Shown piece by piece: positions 53,507 to 64,000 of a stretch of 64,000 nucleotides of DNA. A program made the position numbers and the translations under genes. The notes below the pieces were generated by a model, which made no database searches, had not been told where the DNA came from, and saw nothing but the letters and a program-made list of their open reading frames with translations. Positions within the stretch are counted from its first letter, which is position 1; the number at the start of each line of letters is the position of its first letter. The stretch is from Emydura subglobosa (lineage: Eukaryota > Chordata > Testudines > Chelidae), in NCBI GenBank assembly GCA_007922225.1, contig ML679954.1:19321619-19385618 (forward strand), written 5' to 3'.

Positions 53507-55335
53507 AAAGATATTGGGAGTATGCTTTGTAACACCACAAAAACAAGGTATTACACTGAGAGCACTTACTGATTGTTATTCCTGAAATGACCTCTATTTC
53601 AATTAAGAAGCTCAATAATAGTGAGGCATAATGAGAAAACTAACAATAGCAGCTGCTTTCACTATAAAATAATTAACTTTGGCAACTTGTAAAATAGATT
53701 AATGGGAAACTAGTAACTTTAAATTCTGGGACCTTCCAGGCCCTATGGTTTAAAGGACATTTTGCTATCAGTTTATTTACTTTGGTTGATAGCTTCTCTG
53801 GATTTCTCTTCTATTTCCATCTCTAACTGGCTGCATTCTACTAGTTTATTTGCTCTGCAAGCAGGTAGGTTCAAAGAGACCATTTGTTGGACAACACCCA
53901 AGTGAATGTAATTTTTTGTAAATTTTAGAATAAGTTTATATAATGGTTAGAATAAGTATATTCCATTTTTATTTTTGTGTGGTGTGGCTTTTTGCTAATT
54001 TTGCTAAATAATTTAATGAATAAGGTATGCATAGTTTGTTTGTTTAAAAACAAATGTTTGCTTCATCCTGTCCTAAAAATAAAAAAAAGACGCCAATGCC
54101 AGTCTCATCCTGTCCAGCTGAAGACCAGAAAATGTAAATAAACAAACCCAACACCAAGAAGGCATCCTGCCTTAGGACAAAAACAAAGCAGCAAAATAAA
54201 AAAGTCATGCTTGTCAGAAGCTGGTAACTAATAATCACACAGAATCTGGGGGCAGCATGACACAGCATGTCCCATAAATTCCCAGCATGTCCCAAAAATA
54301 GTTTCATAAAAACTAATCACTATAAAAAATAAACAAAAGAAACAAAGCTTTGGGTAATGTCTCCATACAACAGCATTGGGAGCATCAAACGCCTCTGACA
54401 GAGGCCTGGCTCCTGTCTCGTGCTCCAGTTAGCGAGCACAAGCAATGCTAAGGACTGATAACTCTACCAACCAAAATCTCAAATGCATTTGTAATTTCAA
54501 TAAACATAGTGTATTGCCTTATCTCCTAAATAAAATCCCACTAGTCTTTTATTTTATAAATATAACATTTTTGTGGAGAATTGCGAAGCAAGGGGGGGAG
54601 AGGACACTGGCAGTATACCACGCTTGTTGTAAATTTGGTATGCACATCATTGGCTGTAATAAGCAGAGTATTTAGAAATGGATCCAATACTCTCTCTGTT
54701 AAAACGCTGAAGGATATAGGAGTTTTAACAATACTGCTTCTCTAGCAAACTCTAAAGAATATAAGGGTTTGCAGTAAATTAATTCAAAAAACATGTTTAA
54801 GAGAAGGCAATTCAAAAACACCCTTAAACAGGGTCAGGAAACACAACAAACACTAGCCTGAGTTCAAAAATCTAACCTTAGAACAAGATAGAGCCCCTGC
54901 TAATTATAGCCGTCGCAAGTGTTTTATTAAGCAGAAGACTGGATTCACTACACTCCAAGTAGCTTCTGTAATAGCAGCAGAATGGAGCATAAGACCCCTG
55001 ATAGGAAAGATGGACTTTGGGATCCTAGCTGTTGTTAATTTAGTTAACTAGGTACTGTGGTACAGATTGGGAGTCCCTAGCGTCGTTGCAGCTGCACACA
55101 GAGTGGTGACTATTAAAGCACCAGAACCACTGTCCTTCAGCCACGATAGGGGCTGGGAGTGTGAATTTCCAGATACTCTGGCCCAAGGAGCCTCATATCC
55201 AGATTTGTTGTTGTTGTTGTCTGTACTTTTCTTGGCTTAGGTTTTCCTTCTTCCTAAATCATTCTCTGCTGCTTTTTTTTTTTTCTCTCTCTCTCCCCCT
55301 TCCTCTGCCACTTTCTCTTTTTGTTTGAAAAGGGG
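53507..55335. other. Upstream region of the CFH-related gene
   Basis: AT-rich, no exon. Iterated CATCCTGTCC words at 54066-54118. A purine-rich stretch and a TTG repeat near 55204-55219, followed by T/CT runs at 55275-55300. No element with definable ends. Confidence 0.45.
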
Positions 55336-56541
55336 GGTTACTTACTGATGGTTCTTTGAGATGTGTGGTCCCTATCTGGATTCCATAATGGGTGCTCATG
55401 TACACCATGCGCCTGAGCCACAACTGTTGAAAGCAGTGTCTGTCGACACACATGCACACCTCACATTGCCCGCATGGTACATGCAAGGTCTTATACGTCC
55501 CATGCGGGTTGACGCTCCCTGAGTTTCCTCTTACTCCTAAGCATCGAGCCCTAAGCAGAGGGGATTGGGGAGGGGAGATGGGATTAGAATCCAGATAGGG
55601 ATCATACATCTAGAAGAACCATCAGTTACAGTGAGTAACCTCCCCTTTTTCTTTGAGTGATGGTCCCTATGTGGATTCCACCGTGGGAAGTGTAGCAAGC
55701 AATTAGAATGGAGGTGGGGCTAGGACTCTGTAGAACAGGGGTGGGGAACCTTTTTCCTGCCAAGGGCCATTTTGATATTTCTGCCTTCATTCGCGGGCCA
55801 TGCCGCCGATTCCGCTGCCGAATTCCCCCCCCCCCGCCGCCGAAAAGGGGCAAACGGCAGCAGGGTTTTGGCGGCGGGCACTGCCCCCCCCCCCACGGAA
55901 CTCCCCCGCCGCCGTGAAACCGCGCCGCCACCGACTCCACCCCCCGCCGCCGAAATCCCACCGAACTCCCCCCCGCCGCCGAAATCCCGCCTAATTCTCC
56001 CCCGCCGCCAGACCAAATGATTTCGCGGGCCTTATTCTATGTCCCGCGGGCCGGACCAAATAATTTCGCGGGCCTTATAAGGCCCGCGGGCCGGAGGTTC
56101 CCCACCCCTGCTGTAGAAGCTAAAGTTTTCAGGACCGCAATTCCGACAGTTGCATCAATGGAGGTAATGTTAGTCAACGCATAGTGAACCGTGAACGTAT
56201 GCATGGAAGTCCATGCTACTGCTTTGCAAAAGTCCTGCCAAGAGACGTCCGCAAAGAAGCTGTCGTAGCCACCTGTGCCCTTGTGAACTGTACCCTGCTA
56301 CTTGGTGGGAGTTGAATGTTAGAAAGGGAGTAGCACTCCATGATGCAATGGACAATCCAGCAGGAGATAAACCGGGAAGAGAGCACATGTCCTTTGCAGT
56401 GATCCGCTATAGGGACGAGTGAGCTGAAGGTAAAAGGCTAGTACCCATCTAACATCGAGTGAGTGTAGGATTCTGTCCTGTTGCAAGAGTGAGGTTTAGG
56501 GTAGAAAACAGGAAAGTGGATAACTTGGTTAAGATGAAAAA
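55336..56541 (-). mobile_element. DIRS-like retrotransposon of a second subfamily, truncated, with nested hAT
   Basis: Right-end foldback: GTTACTTACTGATGGTTCTT (55336) pairs with AGAACCATCAGTTACAGTGA (55614-55633). The sequence between arms uses 'GGTCCCTATCTGGATTCC' where the other copies use a TCATATCCATTCC-type word, so this is a separate subfamily. Recombinase remnants at 56160-56460 ('SSMDFHAYVHGSL' in place of [12 protein letters not shown]). Interrupted by the hAT element 55736-56110 and cut off at 56541, where the next DIRS copy begins. Confidence 0.75.
55736..56110 (+). mobile_element. GC-rich hAT-type non-autonomous DNA transposon
   Basis: Exact 8-bp target duplication CTGTAGAA at 55728-55735 and 56111-56118. 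Inverted ends CAGGGGTGGGGAACC and GGTTCCCCACCCCTG are perfect over 15 bp. The interior is extremely GC-rich, with repeated CCCCCGCCGCCGAAATCCC-type units (about 55925-56015) and CGCGGGCC palindromes near the right end (56025-56095). No transposase, 375 bp. Confidence 0.92.
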
Positions 56542-56916
56542 CAGGGTTACTTACCAGTAACTGTTGTTCTTCGAGATGTGTTGCTCATATCCATTCCAAT
56601 ATAGGTGAGTGCGTGCCCCGGGCACTGGTTCCCGGAACTTTTTCCCCTCAGCAGGTCCCGGAGGGTCGGCTTACGCGCCTCCTGGATTGCTGCACTCATG
56701 CCGCAGTACATTGGGCACCGCTGACCCTACGGGCCCTCAGTACCTTCTTTCTGCCGACTCCGACAGAGGGGACGGAGGATGGGTGTGGAATAGATATGAG
56801 CAACACATCTCAAAGAACAGTTACTGCTAAGTAACGCTGTTTTCTACTTTGAGTGATTGCTCATATCCATTCCAATATGGGTGATTAAATAGCCATACCT
56901 TGGAGGTGGGTAGGAG

Positions 56917-57960
56917 TCAGCGTCTAGCTACTCTCATCAGCACAGCTCTGTCGAAACCCGCGTCCTCTCTGGCCTCCTGCATGATGGCATAGTGGGACGT
57001 AGAGGTGTGGATCGACGACCAGGTCGCTGCTCTGCAGATGTCCTGTAGGGGCACCCTTTCCAGGAAGGCCACTGATGAGGCCTGGGCTCTGGTTGAGTGC
57101 TTTGACACAGCTCCTGGAAGCGGCACCTTCGCCCGCTCGTAGCAGGTCCTGATGCAGGCGGTGATCCAGGTGGAGATGCGCTGAGTGGAGACAGGTGAGC
57201 CCTTCATCCGGTCTGCCACTGCCACGAACAGCTGCGTAGATTTCCGGAATGGCCTTGTCCACTCGATATAGTAGGCCAAGGCTCGTCTCACGTCCAGCGA
57301 GTGCCATCTCCGCTCCTCCTCTGAACCGTGTGGTTTGGGAAAGAACCCGGGGAGGAAGATATCCTGGTTATAATAAAACTGGGACACCACCTTAGACAGG
57401 AAGGCCGGGTGAGGTCTCAGCCACACCTTATCTTTATAAAAGGACGGTGTATGGGGGCTCCGAGGTCAAAGCTCTTATCTCGGAGACCCTCCTAGCCGAT
57501 GTAATGGCCACCAGGAAGGCTACCTTCCAAGAGAGGACGAGCAGCGGGCATGTAGCCAAGGGCTCGAAAGGGGGTCCTTTCAGAGCAGCGAGGACGAGGT
57601 TCAAATCCCAGGGAGGCACCGGGTTGCAGACCTGCGGATGTAGCCTCTCCACCCCCTTAAGGAACCTGAGTAACACTGGGTGCAAGAATAACAACCTCCC
57701 CTCCATCGGCTGGTGGAAGGCGGAGATGGATGCCAGGTGCACCTTCAGGAAGGCCAGTGCTAGTCCCTGGAGTTCCAGGTGGAGCAAGTACTCCAAAATC
57801 GCCTGTATGGGCGAACAGCTCAGTGGGATATCCCGGGACTCCACCCATCAGGTAAAGCGCTCCCACTTGGCCCGGTACACACCTGAGTGGAAGGTTTTCT
57901 GCTACCCAGCAGAACCTGTTGGACCTGCACTGAGCAGGTTCTCTCTCCCTCCGTCAGCCA
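56917..57960 (-). pseudogene. DIRS tyrosine recombinase, one frame break
   Basis: All three catalytic blocks survive: '[19 protein letters not shown]' (Arg), '[17 protein letters not shown]' (HxxR) and '[18 protein letters not shown]' (Tyr), but a frameshift near 57430 separates the first from the others. N-terminal part '[19 protein letters not shown]'. In active relatives it recombines a circular intermediate into the genome. Confidence 0.8.
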
Positions 57961-58952
57961 CAGAGTCTCCATAACGTCAGGTGGAGGGAGTCCAGGTGTG
58001 GGTGCAGCAGGTGACCCTGGTCCTGGGAGAGCAGGTTGTGACGCCCCGGGAGCGGTATCAGCGTGGCAATGGACAGGTCCAGCAACATGCTGAACCAGTG
58101 CTGTCTCGGCGAGGCTGGGGTGTTCAGGATGATATCCGCTCTGTGCCTCTTGATCTTCAAGAGGACTTTAGGCAACAGTGGAATGGGGGGAAACGTGTAC
58201 GTGAGGGTCCCATTCCAGTCTATGAAGACCGCGTCGGAGATGGAGCCTGGCTCGTGACCCCGGAGCGAGCAAAATCTCAGGCACTTCCTGTTCCAGGATG
58301 ACGTGAACAGGTCCAGTTGGGGAACACCCCACTTCCGGGTGTAGCGACCAGTCGTATTGGGGTAGAAACGACCTGCTGAGGTGTTCCGCCTTGTCGTTCC
58401 TGACCCCCGGGAAGTCAGAGGCAGATACGTGGAAGTCGTGCGTCACTGCAAAGTCCCTAAGACGAATGGCCTGTTGGCAAAGGGCCGAGGAGCGTGCTCC
58501 CCTCTGGCCTGTTCATATAGAATATGGCCGTCGTGTTGTCCGTGATGACCTGCACCATCCTGCCCCTCAGGAATCTGAGGAACACCTTGCAGGCCAAATG
58601 GACTGCCCTGAGCTCCCGGACGTTGATATGGAGACACTTCTGTGCTGACCAGAGGCCCTGGGTGCTGAGGTTGCTGCTGATGTGGGCCCCCGACTCCACA
58701 TCCGAGGCATACATGATCAAAGTTATTGATGGTGCCAAGTCTCTGAAGGGAACACCTGTCAGTACCTCTCCTGGGTCCCTCCACCAATCCAGGGAGGTCA
58801 GTACCTGGGTGGGAATCATGACCACTCTGTTCAGTGAATGCCTGGCTGGTGCGTACACCGAGGCTAACCACCCTTGGAGAGGCCTGAGCTTGAGGCGAGC
58901 CAGCCTCACCACGTACGTACAGGCTGGCATGTCCCCCAACAGCTGAAGGCAA
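57954..58952 (-). pseudogene. DIRS RNase H and methyltransferase-like domain
   Basis: RNase H: 'IMYASDVESGAHISSNLST' (Asp of the first motif changed in this copy to Tyr-Ala context), '[19 protein letters not shown]' (Glu kept), 'ITDNTTAIFYMNRPEG' (Asp kept). Methyltransferase-like pieces: 'MTHDFHVSASDFPGVRND', '[15 protein letters not shown]', '[19 protein letters not shown]'. Several frames are used. Confidence 0.75.
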
Positions 58953-58965
58953 TGCCTGGCTGACA

Positions 58966-60000
58966 TCATAGGGGACCTTGGAGGTTGTCTATTATGGCAG
59001 CCATAGCTTCGAAGCAAGGCTGCGGGAGGAAGGCTCTGGCCTGGGTGGCATCCAGGGTGGCCCCGATGAAGTCTATGCGCTGCACCGGGGTGAGAGTGGA
59101 CTTCTGCTCGTTGATGAACAGCCCCAATCTGGTGCATGTCGCGCAGGTGAGTTCCAGGCTGCTCCTCACGTAGGCCCTGCACCTGCCCCGGATCAGCCAG
59201 TCGTCCAGGTAGGGGAAGATCTGAACCCCCTTGTGGCACAGGTGGGCCGCCACCACTGCCATACACTTCGTGAACACTCTGGGGGTGGATAAGAGGCCAA
59301 AGGGTAGGGCCAAAAACTGGTAGTGGCAGCCAGCTACTACAAACCAGAGGAAACGTCTGTGACCAGGAAGGATGGAAATGTGAAAATATGCATCCTTTAA
59401 GTCAAGGGCAGCGTAGCAGTCCCCTGGATCCAAAGCGGGAATGATGGAGGCTAGGGAAACCATACGGAACCTGAGGCATCTGATGAATTTGTTCAGACAG
59501 CAGAGGTCTAAAATGGGCCTCAGGTTCCCCTTCGCCTTGGGAATAAGGAAATATTGAGAGTAGAACCCCTTTCCCCTTTCCTGTGGGGGAACCTCTTCCA
59601 CAGCCCTTAGGAGGAGGAGCAAGTTCACCTCCTGTATGAGGAGCTGCTTGTGAGAGAGGTCCCTGAAGAGAGACGGGGTAGGGGGAGAGTCTGGGGGGAA
59701 GGCTGTGAGTTGAAGGGCGTAGCCCCTGCAGCCAACACCGAGGACCCAGCGAACTGAGGTGATGTTCTGCCACTTGGTGTAGTAAGGCCTGAGTCTGTGG
59801 GCGAACGGGGTTGGATCCAATGGGACGGCAAGAGTGCCACCCTCGGGCGCCCCATCAAAATTGGCGCTTGTTGTTACACCGCTTGGACGGGCCTTGTTGG
59901 GAGTCCGTCGAGGATCCTTGGCGGTCCTGCCGGTTAGGTTGCCTATACCTGTCCCGACCCCTCCTAGGTTGAGGGGGTCTGGGAGGTGGTCTAGGGGCAA
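58966..60000 (-). pseudogene. DIRS reverse transcriptase, open frame of 344 residues
   Basis: RT motifs in order: 'GFYSQYFLIPKAKGNLRPIL', 'DLCCLNKFIRCLRFRMVSL', '[17 protein letters not shown]' (motif A), 'FLALPFGLLSTPRVFTKCM' (motif B), '[18 protein letters not shown]' (YLDD, motif C), '[19 protein letters not shown]'. The palm is intact. The frame starts inside the end of gag (Arg/Pro-rich), so RT is probably made by readthrough or internal initiation in active relatives. Nothing shows it is still expressed. Confidence 0.85.
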
Positions 60001-61170
60001 GTTGGGGTTGGCATTGGGCCTGCAGCCGAGACTGACGCCTCGAGGGCTGAGGGGTGTAAAGCCCTAGAGATTTCAATGTAGACCTGGAATCTTTTAGGGC
60101 ATGCAGTTTGTCATTAGTTTTTTTAGAAAAGAGGCCAGCACCATCGAAAGGCAGGTCCTGGATGGAATGCTGGACCTCTCGGGCCAGACCCGATGACAGG
60201 AGCCAGGAGCACCGTCGCTTCACAATGGCCAAAGTCATGGCTCTGCTGGCAGTGTCGGCCACATCACTGGCCAAATGTAAGGCCGCCCCTGCCACTGCAG
60301 CGCCTTCCTCAATAACCGTAGCTAAGTCCACTACCTGGTCCTGTGGCAATCTCTGCGCGAACCTCTGCAAGGAGGACCAGAGGTTCAGGCTGAGGAGCAC
60401 CTGATGATTGGTGATCATCAGCTGCAAGGCCCCCGTAGAATAGACTTTGCGGCCAAAAAGGTCTAATTTTTTATAATCCTTATTCTTGGGTGTATTGCCC
60501 TGGGACCCCTGCCTCTCTTGTTGGTTGGCGGCATCCACGAGAGTTCCCAGAGCAAGGTGGGTGTACAAATACACTAATCCCTCCGTGGACACAGCATTTT
60601 TTCTTGGCGCCCTTGGACGTAGGGGCAACTGAGGCAGGGGTTTGCCAGAGGGTCTTGGTCAGCTTCAAGACCCTCTCGTACTGGCAGGATAGCCCTCTGG
60701 CTGACCCCTGCTGACCCCAACACACCGAAGAGGGGGTCCTCCTCCTCAGATAGCTCCTTGAGTTCCAGCTGTAAATTACTGGCCACCCTCCTCAGCAGAT
60801 CCTGGTGTGCCCGGAAGTCTGGCAGGGGTGCCCTATGGTCCCTGGAGGCCGCATCATCAGGGGAAGGAGGAGGAGGATTGAGGGAGAGGCCCCGTGGAGG
60901 GACCCTCCCCAGGGTCCGATTCCTCATCCGAGGAATGGCCCTTGTCCTGCTGGAGGGGGAGGAGGGGTGCTGGTTGGGCCACTGAGGAGTGGACCGACAC
61001 CGTATCCTGGCCCCCCTAGGTCCACCAAGGCCCCCAGTATGGTCACTGCCAAGGACCTTGTGGCCACGCCGGTGCCGGCATCGGTGCCGACTGTGATGCC
61101 TCCCGATGATGGGCATGGACCCCGAGCCGCTGGATCGATGCTTATATTTTTGGCTTTCGCCCATCCTGGT
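59855..61170 (-). pseudogene. DIRS gag, middle and C-terminal parts
   Basis: Two overlapping open frames, 60628-59855 and 61164-60574. Contains 'QERQGSQGNTPKNKDYKKLD', 'LFGRKVYSTGALQLMITNH', 'DVADTASRAMTLAIVKRR', 'ALKDSRSTLKSLGLYTP' and a basic Arg/Gln-rich end (PPQPRRGRDRYRQPNRQDRQ). The N-terminal frame has 'HHSRHRCRHRRGHKVLG' and 'LQLELKELSEEEDPLFGVL'. Likely the capsid-like/nucleic-acid-binding protein. Confidence 0.75.
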
Positions 61171-61379
61171 TGACGACCGATCCCGAGACGATGACGAGGA
61201 GGAACATCGGTGCCAAAGCCTGCAAGCGGCTAGAGGAGCTGGAAGATGACCACTGCCTCCGTGCCGAGGTCTTGCGATGGCGCTTCCCCCTTGGGGGCTT
61301 CAGGCTCCAAAGACCGTGATCAGCGGTGTGGTGCCGTTATAGTTCCACCTCCCATGGGAGTTGCACTTCCAACTCTAGC

Positions 61380-61670
61380 ACCCCAGCACCATGTCCTTCG
61401 GCACCGGGATCCTCGATGGACTGCGGTCCGAGGATCGGGACCAGTGCCATTGTGCCTGTTCAGGTGCCGGAATCCCCGTCGGTGCCAAGAATCTGGACCA
61501 GTGCCAAGCGCGTTGGGACTCATTGGGTGCCGGGATCCGCGCCGGGGATCTGGACTGATGCCAAGCGTGTTCGGCCTTGTCGGGTGCCGGGATCCGCGCT
61601 GGGAATCTGGACCGGTGCCGTGCTGGACTTGGTGCTGGGGTGCTAGAGCTGGAACTGAGACCCACATGGG
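61380..61670 (-). repeat. Degenerate tandem repeat in DIRS gag coding an Arg-Ser-rich stretch
   Basis: About four units with 'GGTGCCGGGATCCGCGC' followed by 'GGGAATCTGGACCGGTGCC' variants. - strand translation gives RHRSRFPARIPAPDKAEHA, WHQSRSPARIPAPNESQRA, WHWSRFLAPTGIPAPEQ and WHWSRSSDRSPSRIPVPKD. Matches the array at 43905-44270. Confidence 0.75.
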
Positions 61671-61765
61671 AGGCAGAACTGTAACGGTGTCACCTCTTGT
61701 GTGAACCTCTCGACTACCCTCGGTGCCACGGTGTCGAGGAGATTTGCACCATACACAAGAGCACA

Positions 61766-62158
61766 CTGCATAAGGAGGAAGCCTTCTGGGGCACAGGGCC
61801 CAGAGCCTATATTTTTTTTTATATACCTATGATGGGTTATGTAAGTGTACTAAAAATACAGTGTTTGATCTGAGAGTGCAACTTATGTGTTCCGTCCTGT
61901 ATAACTGTAAACAGGAAGTACAGAAGGAGTTTCCTTTATCTTTGTTACAGCAGGCTTCTGCAATTTGGAAAACAGGATTTAACAAAGATGACCAAATCAA
62001 AGAATGTTAGATCCATATTGAACACTCTCTGTTTTCCCCTATATTTTCAAGATTGTAGCATGTATGGTTTCAGGTAAATTGGTATGGAATTGCTAAAGTT
62101 GGGCAGGAACTGGGTAACTCTGGGAAATGTTGACATTTGGGCTTTTAACAAGTTAGAG
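61766..62158. other. Spacer after the DIRS copy
   Basis: AT-rich, with a T-run near 61811. No feature is recognised. It ends in the 8-bp duplication of the next hAT element. Confidence 0.45.
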
Positions 62159-62644
62159 CAGAGGTTCTCAAACTGTGGGTGGGCCCCTCAGAGGCATGGA
62201 ATGTAGTCAGAGGGGGCATAAGAAGATTTGGGGGTTTGGGGCGGGGGGGGAGGGGGGAAACCAAAACTTACTGTGCACATTTTACCCACAGCAATGAATA
62301 ATTAGCAAAATTAATTCCTCCAGACATATGCATTTTGACAGATTTCTGGTAAGCTTGCATGACATTATACAAAGCCGTTAGCTACGAAGCAGTGTGTTCA
62401 TTTAATTATAAGCATGGACCACAATCACAGTTTTGCTTTTGCTTTTATTATAATGCATCTTTGGCTCATTCATACAACAGAAAAAAAAACCCTCAAATGA
62501 AAAACAAAGACAAAACTGATTCAAGTGAAGCACTGCTGCTACACATATCAGTATATGTGCTTGTGTGGCAGGAGTGGGAGGCATAAACTACTACAGACCC
62601 AAAGAAAGGGGGGGGGTGCAATCAAATAAGCTTGAGAACCACAA
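62159..62644 (+). mobile_element. hAT-type non-autonomous DNA transposon
   Basis: 8-bp target duplication AGTTAGAG at 62151-62158 and 62645-62652. Left end CAGAGGTTCTCAAACTGTGGG, right end AAGCTTGAGAACCACAA; the last bases are mutated from the expected CTCTG. Shares its terminus with 10570-10774. A G-run of 8-9 occurs near 62243 and 62609. No transposase. Confidence 0.8.
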
Positions 62645-62652
62645 AGTTAGAG

Positions 62653-63010
62653 TAAGAGAATTTAAGGCCCAAAGACACCATCAGACCATCTAGTCTGATC
62701 TCTCGTATTTCACAGGCCATCAACACCACTCAGCACTCTAAACCTAGCAACCAAAATTAGACCAAAATATTAGAGCCTGCAGAAGACTAGACTATTTGTG
62801 TCACAGGGAGAGAATAGGAGGGACCAATGTGCACCAATACCTGAGGCTTCTGCAATGGCAGGGAAATGACTGATATATACCTCCATAATCCTGGGAAGAG
62901 ACCTACATGCACATGCCGCAGAATGAAAAACCCATCAAGATTACTGCAGATCTGACCTGGGGGAAAATTCCTTCCTAACATATATCCCAAAGTTTCTGCA
63001 TCCAACCAGG
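62653..63010 (+). repeat. Dispersed repeat resembling a LINE 3' region (CR1/L3-like)
   Basis: Words such as CACCATCAGACCATCTAGTC, 'TATTTCACAGGCCATCAACA' and 'GGGGGAAAATTCCTTCCTAAC' belong to a repeat common in turtle and crocodile DNA. I take it as a CR1/L3-like 3' tail from memory of such sequences; ends are not defined. Confidence 0.45.
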
Positions 63011-64000
63011 TTCTTTTGTCTCCTCTCCTCCTCAGGTCATTTTAGTGCTAACACAGCAGCCATTGTCTTCCCAGACCCTATTCCTAGGGAAAGAATCCTC
63101 CTGTCCCCACCCCCTCCTTCCAGCGAAATTCTATCAGCTGTTCACTGCTCCAATGTGTGAGATTGGCTTTTAAACCTAGCCAAACTAGGTCAGCATCATC
63201 CTCATGTTAACAGATACTCAGCAAGCACTCAGTTATGCCACATACCTGAAACAAGTCACTCACAAATCCAGACCACTTTCAGAATGCAAAATCACCACTA
63301 ACCTCTCAGGGCATACTCCCACAGAAACTCCACTGTTAGCTGCTTGCTTTAGCAAGACTAGCCCCATATAAGATTATCTGAGAGATAAATGGGTTATTTG
63401 CTAGCATCCAATAATTTTAGACATATGACAGGAGTCAGCTAGCAATAAAAAGGTCACTAAAAATTGGGCACATTTTAAAAGTGATTGCTTTTTTAGAAGT
63501 TTGCAAGCTTTTTAATCTTGTAATTAGAGGTCTGGAGACTGGAAAACATTGAATGCTTGACCTTCAGAACTTTATTTTAAAACTTGGCCAGTGGATTGAA
63601 TGTGTCTGAAGCATGGCCACTTGAAGTTCAACTTTGCCCAATGATTCAGGAAGCAGAAAAAGTATGGTCTCCCTGCAGCTTCTATTTTGAGCTGCACCTA
63701 GGTCTTCCTTATAACTTAAAAGAGGGGGTTTTGGACCTTGTCAATAAGACTATGGAAAACATTGGTTTCAGAAAGCCAGCCCTCAACCGAATGATTCTGA
63801 AGAAGAACATTTCTCCAGCCACAAGTTTTCCATCCTCCAAAGAGGCTCTCCATGCAGTTTTTTGTTTATTTCTTTTAATGCTTCCTGGGCTGTTCCTTGG
63901 ATTTCTGTTTCAGAAAGATGTGGGTAGGAGGAGTCAGGAAAGACACATTAAAAGGCGATGCTGTAGGAGCGATGTACCCATGTTCATTTCTGGTTCAACA
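63011..64000. other. Right-edge intergenic sequence
   Basis: No coding exon, RNA gene or clear repeat is seen. A pyrimidine-rich stretch around 63015-63130. Confidence 0.4.

Larger units (their letters stand above)
56542..61765 (-). mobile_element. Most complete DIRS-like retrotransposon of the window
   Basis: Right terminus with foldback at 56542-56880 (GTTACTTACCAGTAACTG arm and its inverse near 56795-56845). On the - strand: gag from about 61700, RT at 60000-58966, RNase H at 58950-58450, methyltransferase-like at 58446-57954, recombinase at 57960-56917. The left inverted terminal repeat and gag start are missing, so it is 5'-truncated near 61765. Long open frames remain (344, 257, 269 residues), and it is younger-looking than the other copies. 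Confidence 0.88.

Noticed and set aside
58966..60000. Intact, active DIRS polymerase gene
   Set aside because: The RT palm is open, but the left terminus is missing and RNase H and recombinase are split by frame breaks.

Overview
The window reads as nuclear DNA of a vertebrate, most likely a turtle. Two observations support this. There are short exons, each coding one complement control protein (CCP/sushi/SCR) domain of the complement factor H (CFH) family, with clean GT-AG borders and uniform phase 1. Between them lies a dense load of DIRS-type tyrosine-recombinase retrotransposons, a Tx1/L1-like LINE, hAT-type DNA elements and LTR fragments, a mix typical of turtle genomes. The species call is inference from repeat flavour, not from a search. 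No bacterial-style genes, CRISPR arrays, tRNAs or rRNAs were seen.

Host genes. On the + strand, 1802-8397 holds the last five coding exons of a CFH-like gene whose 5' part lies off the left edge: an SCR7/8-like domain, an SCR15/18-like domain, a diverged SCR20-like domain, then SCR19-like and SCR20-like domains with the stop codon. On the - strand, 53416 down to 15297 holds what looks like a complete CFH-related gene: a signal-peptide exon plus ten SCR exons predicting a secreted protein of 652 residues. By resemblance to CFH the domain order is 6, 8, 9, 10, 14, 15, 19, 20, 19, 20. The two genes converge tail to tail about 6.9 kb apart. Both carry an extra SCR20-type domain, and the - strand gene carries the whole 19-20 ligand-binding module twice. 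An HNF1-like site lies about 80 bp upstream of the - strand start codon, which suits a liver-secreted plasma protein.

Mobile DNA. DIRS-like elements or pieces lie at 8741-10304 (+), 18996-24185 (-), 24195-26040 (-), 27335-27885 (-), 29057-32850 (-), 41213-45437 (-), 50618-52058 (-), 55336-56541 (-) and 56542-61765 (-). Several keep inverted terminal repeats, and coding remnants include a Cys/His-rich gag, RT with a YLDD box, RNase H, a methyltransferase-like domain and a tyrosine recombinase with R, HxxR and Y motifs. All are broken by frameshifts, stops or internal deletions. A roughly 7.7-kb Tx1/L1-like LINE (about 33030-40735, +) carries a dead RT. Three hAT-type elements with 8-bp target duplications (10570-10774, 55736-56110, 62159-62644), a solo LTR with a 5-bp duplication (45450-46581) and a probable second LTR (28743-29056) complete the set.

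How it fits together. The repeats fill the introns of the - strand gene. The two largest introns are exactly those where, relative to CFH, SCR11-13 and SCR16-18 are missing. This suggests, without proving, that repeat-mediated deletion shaped the short factor-H-related protein.
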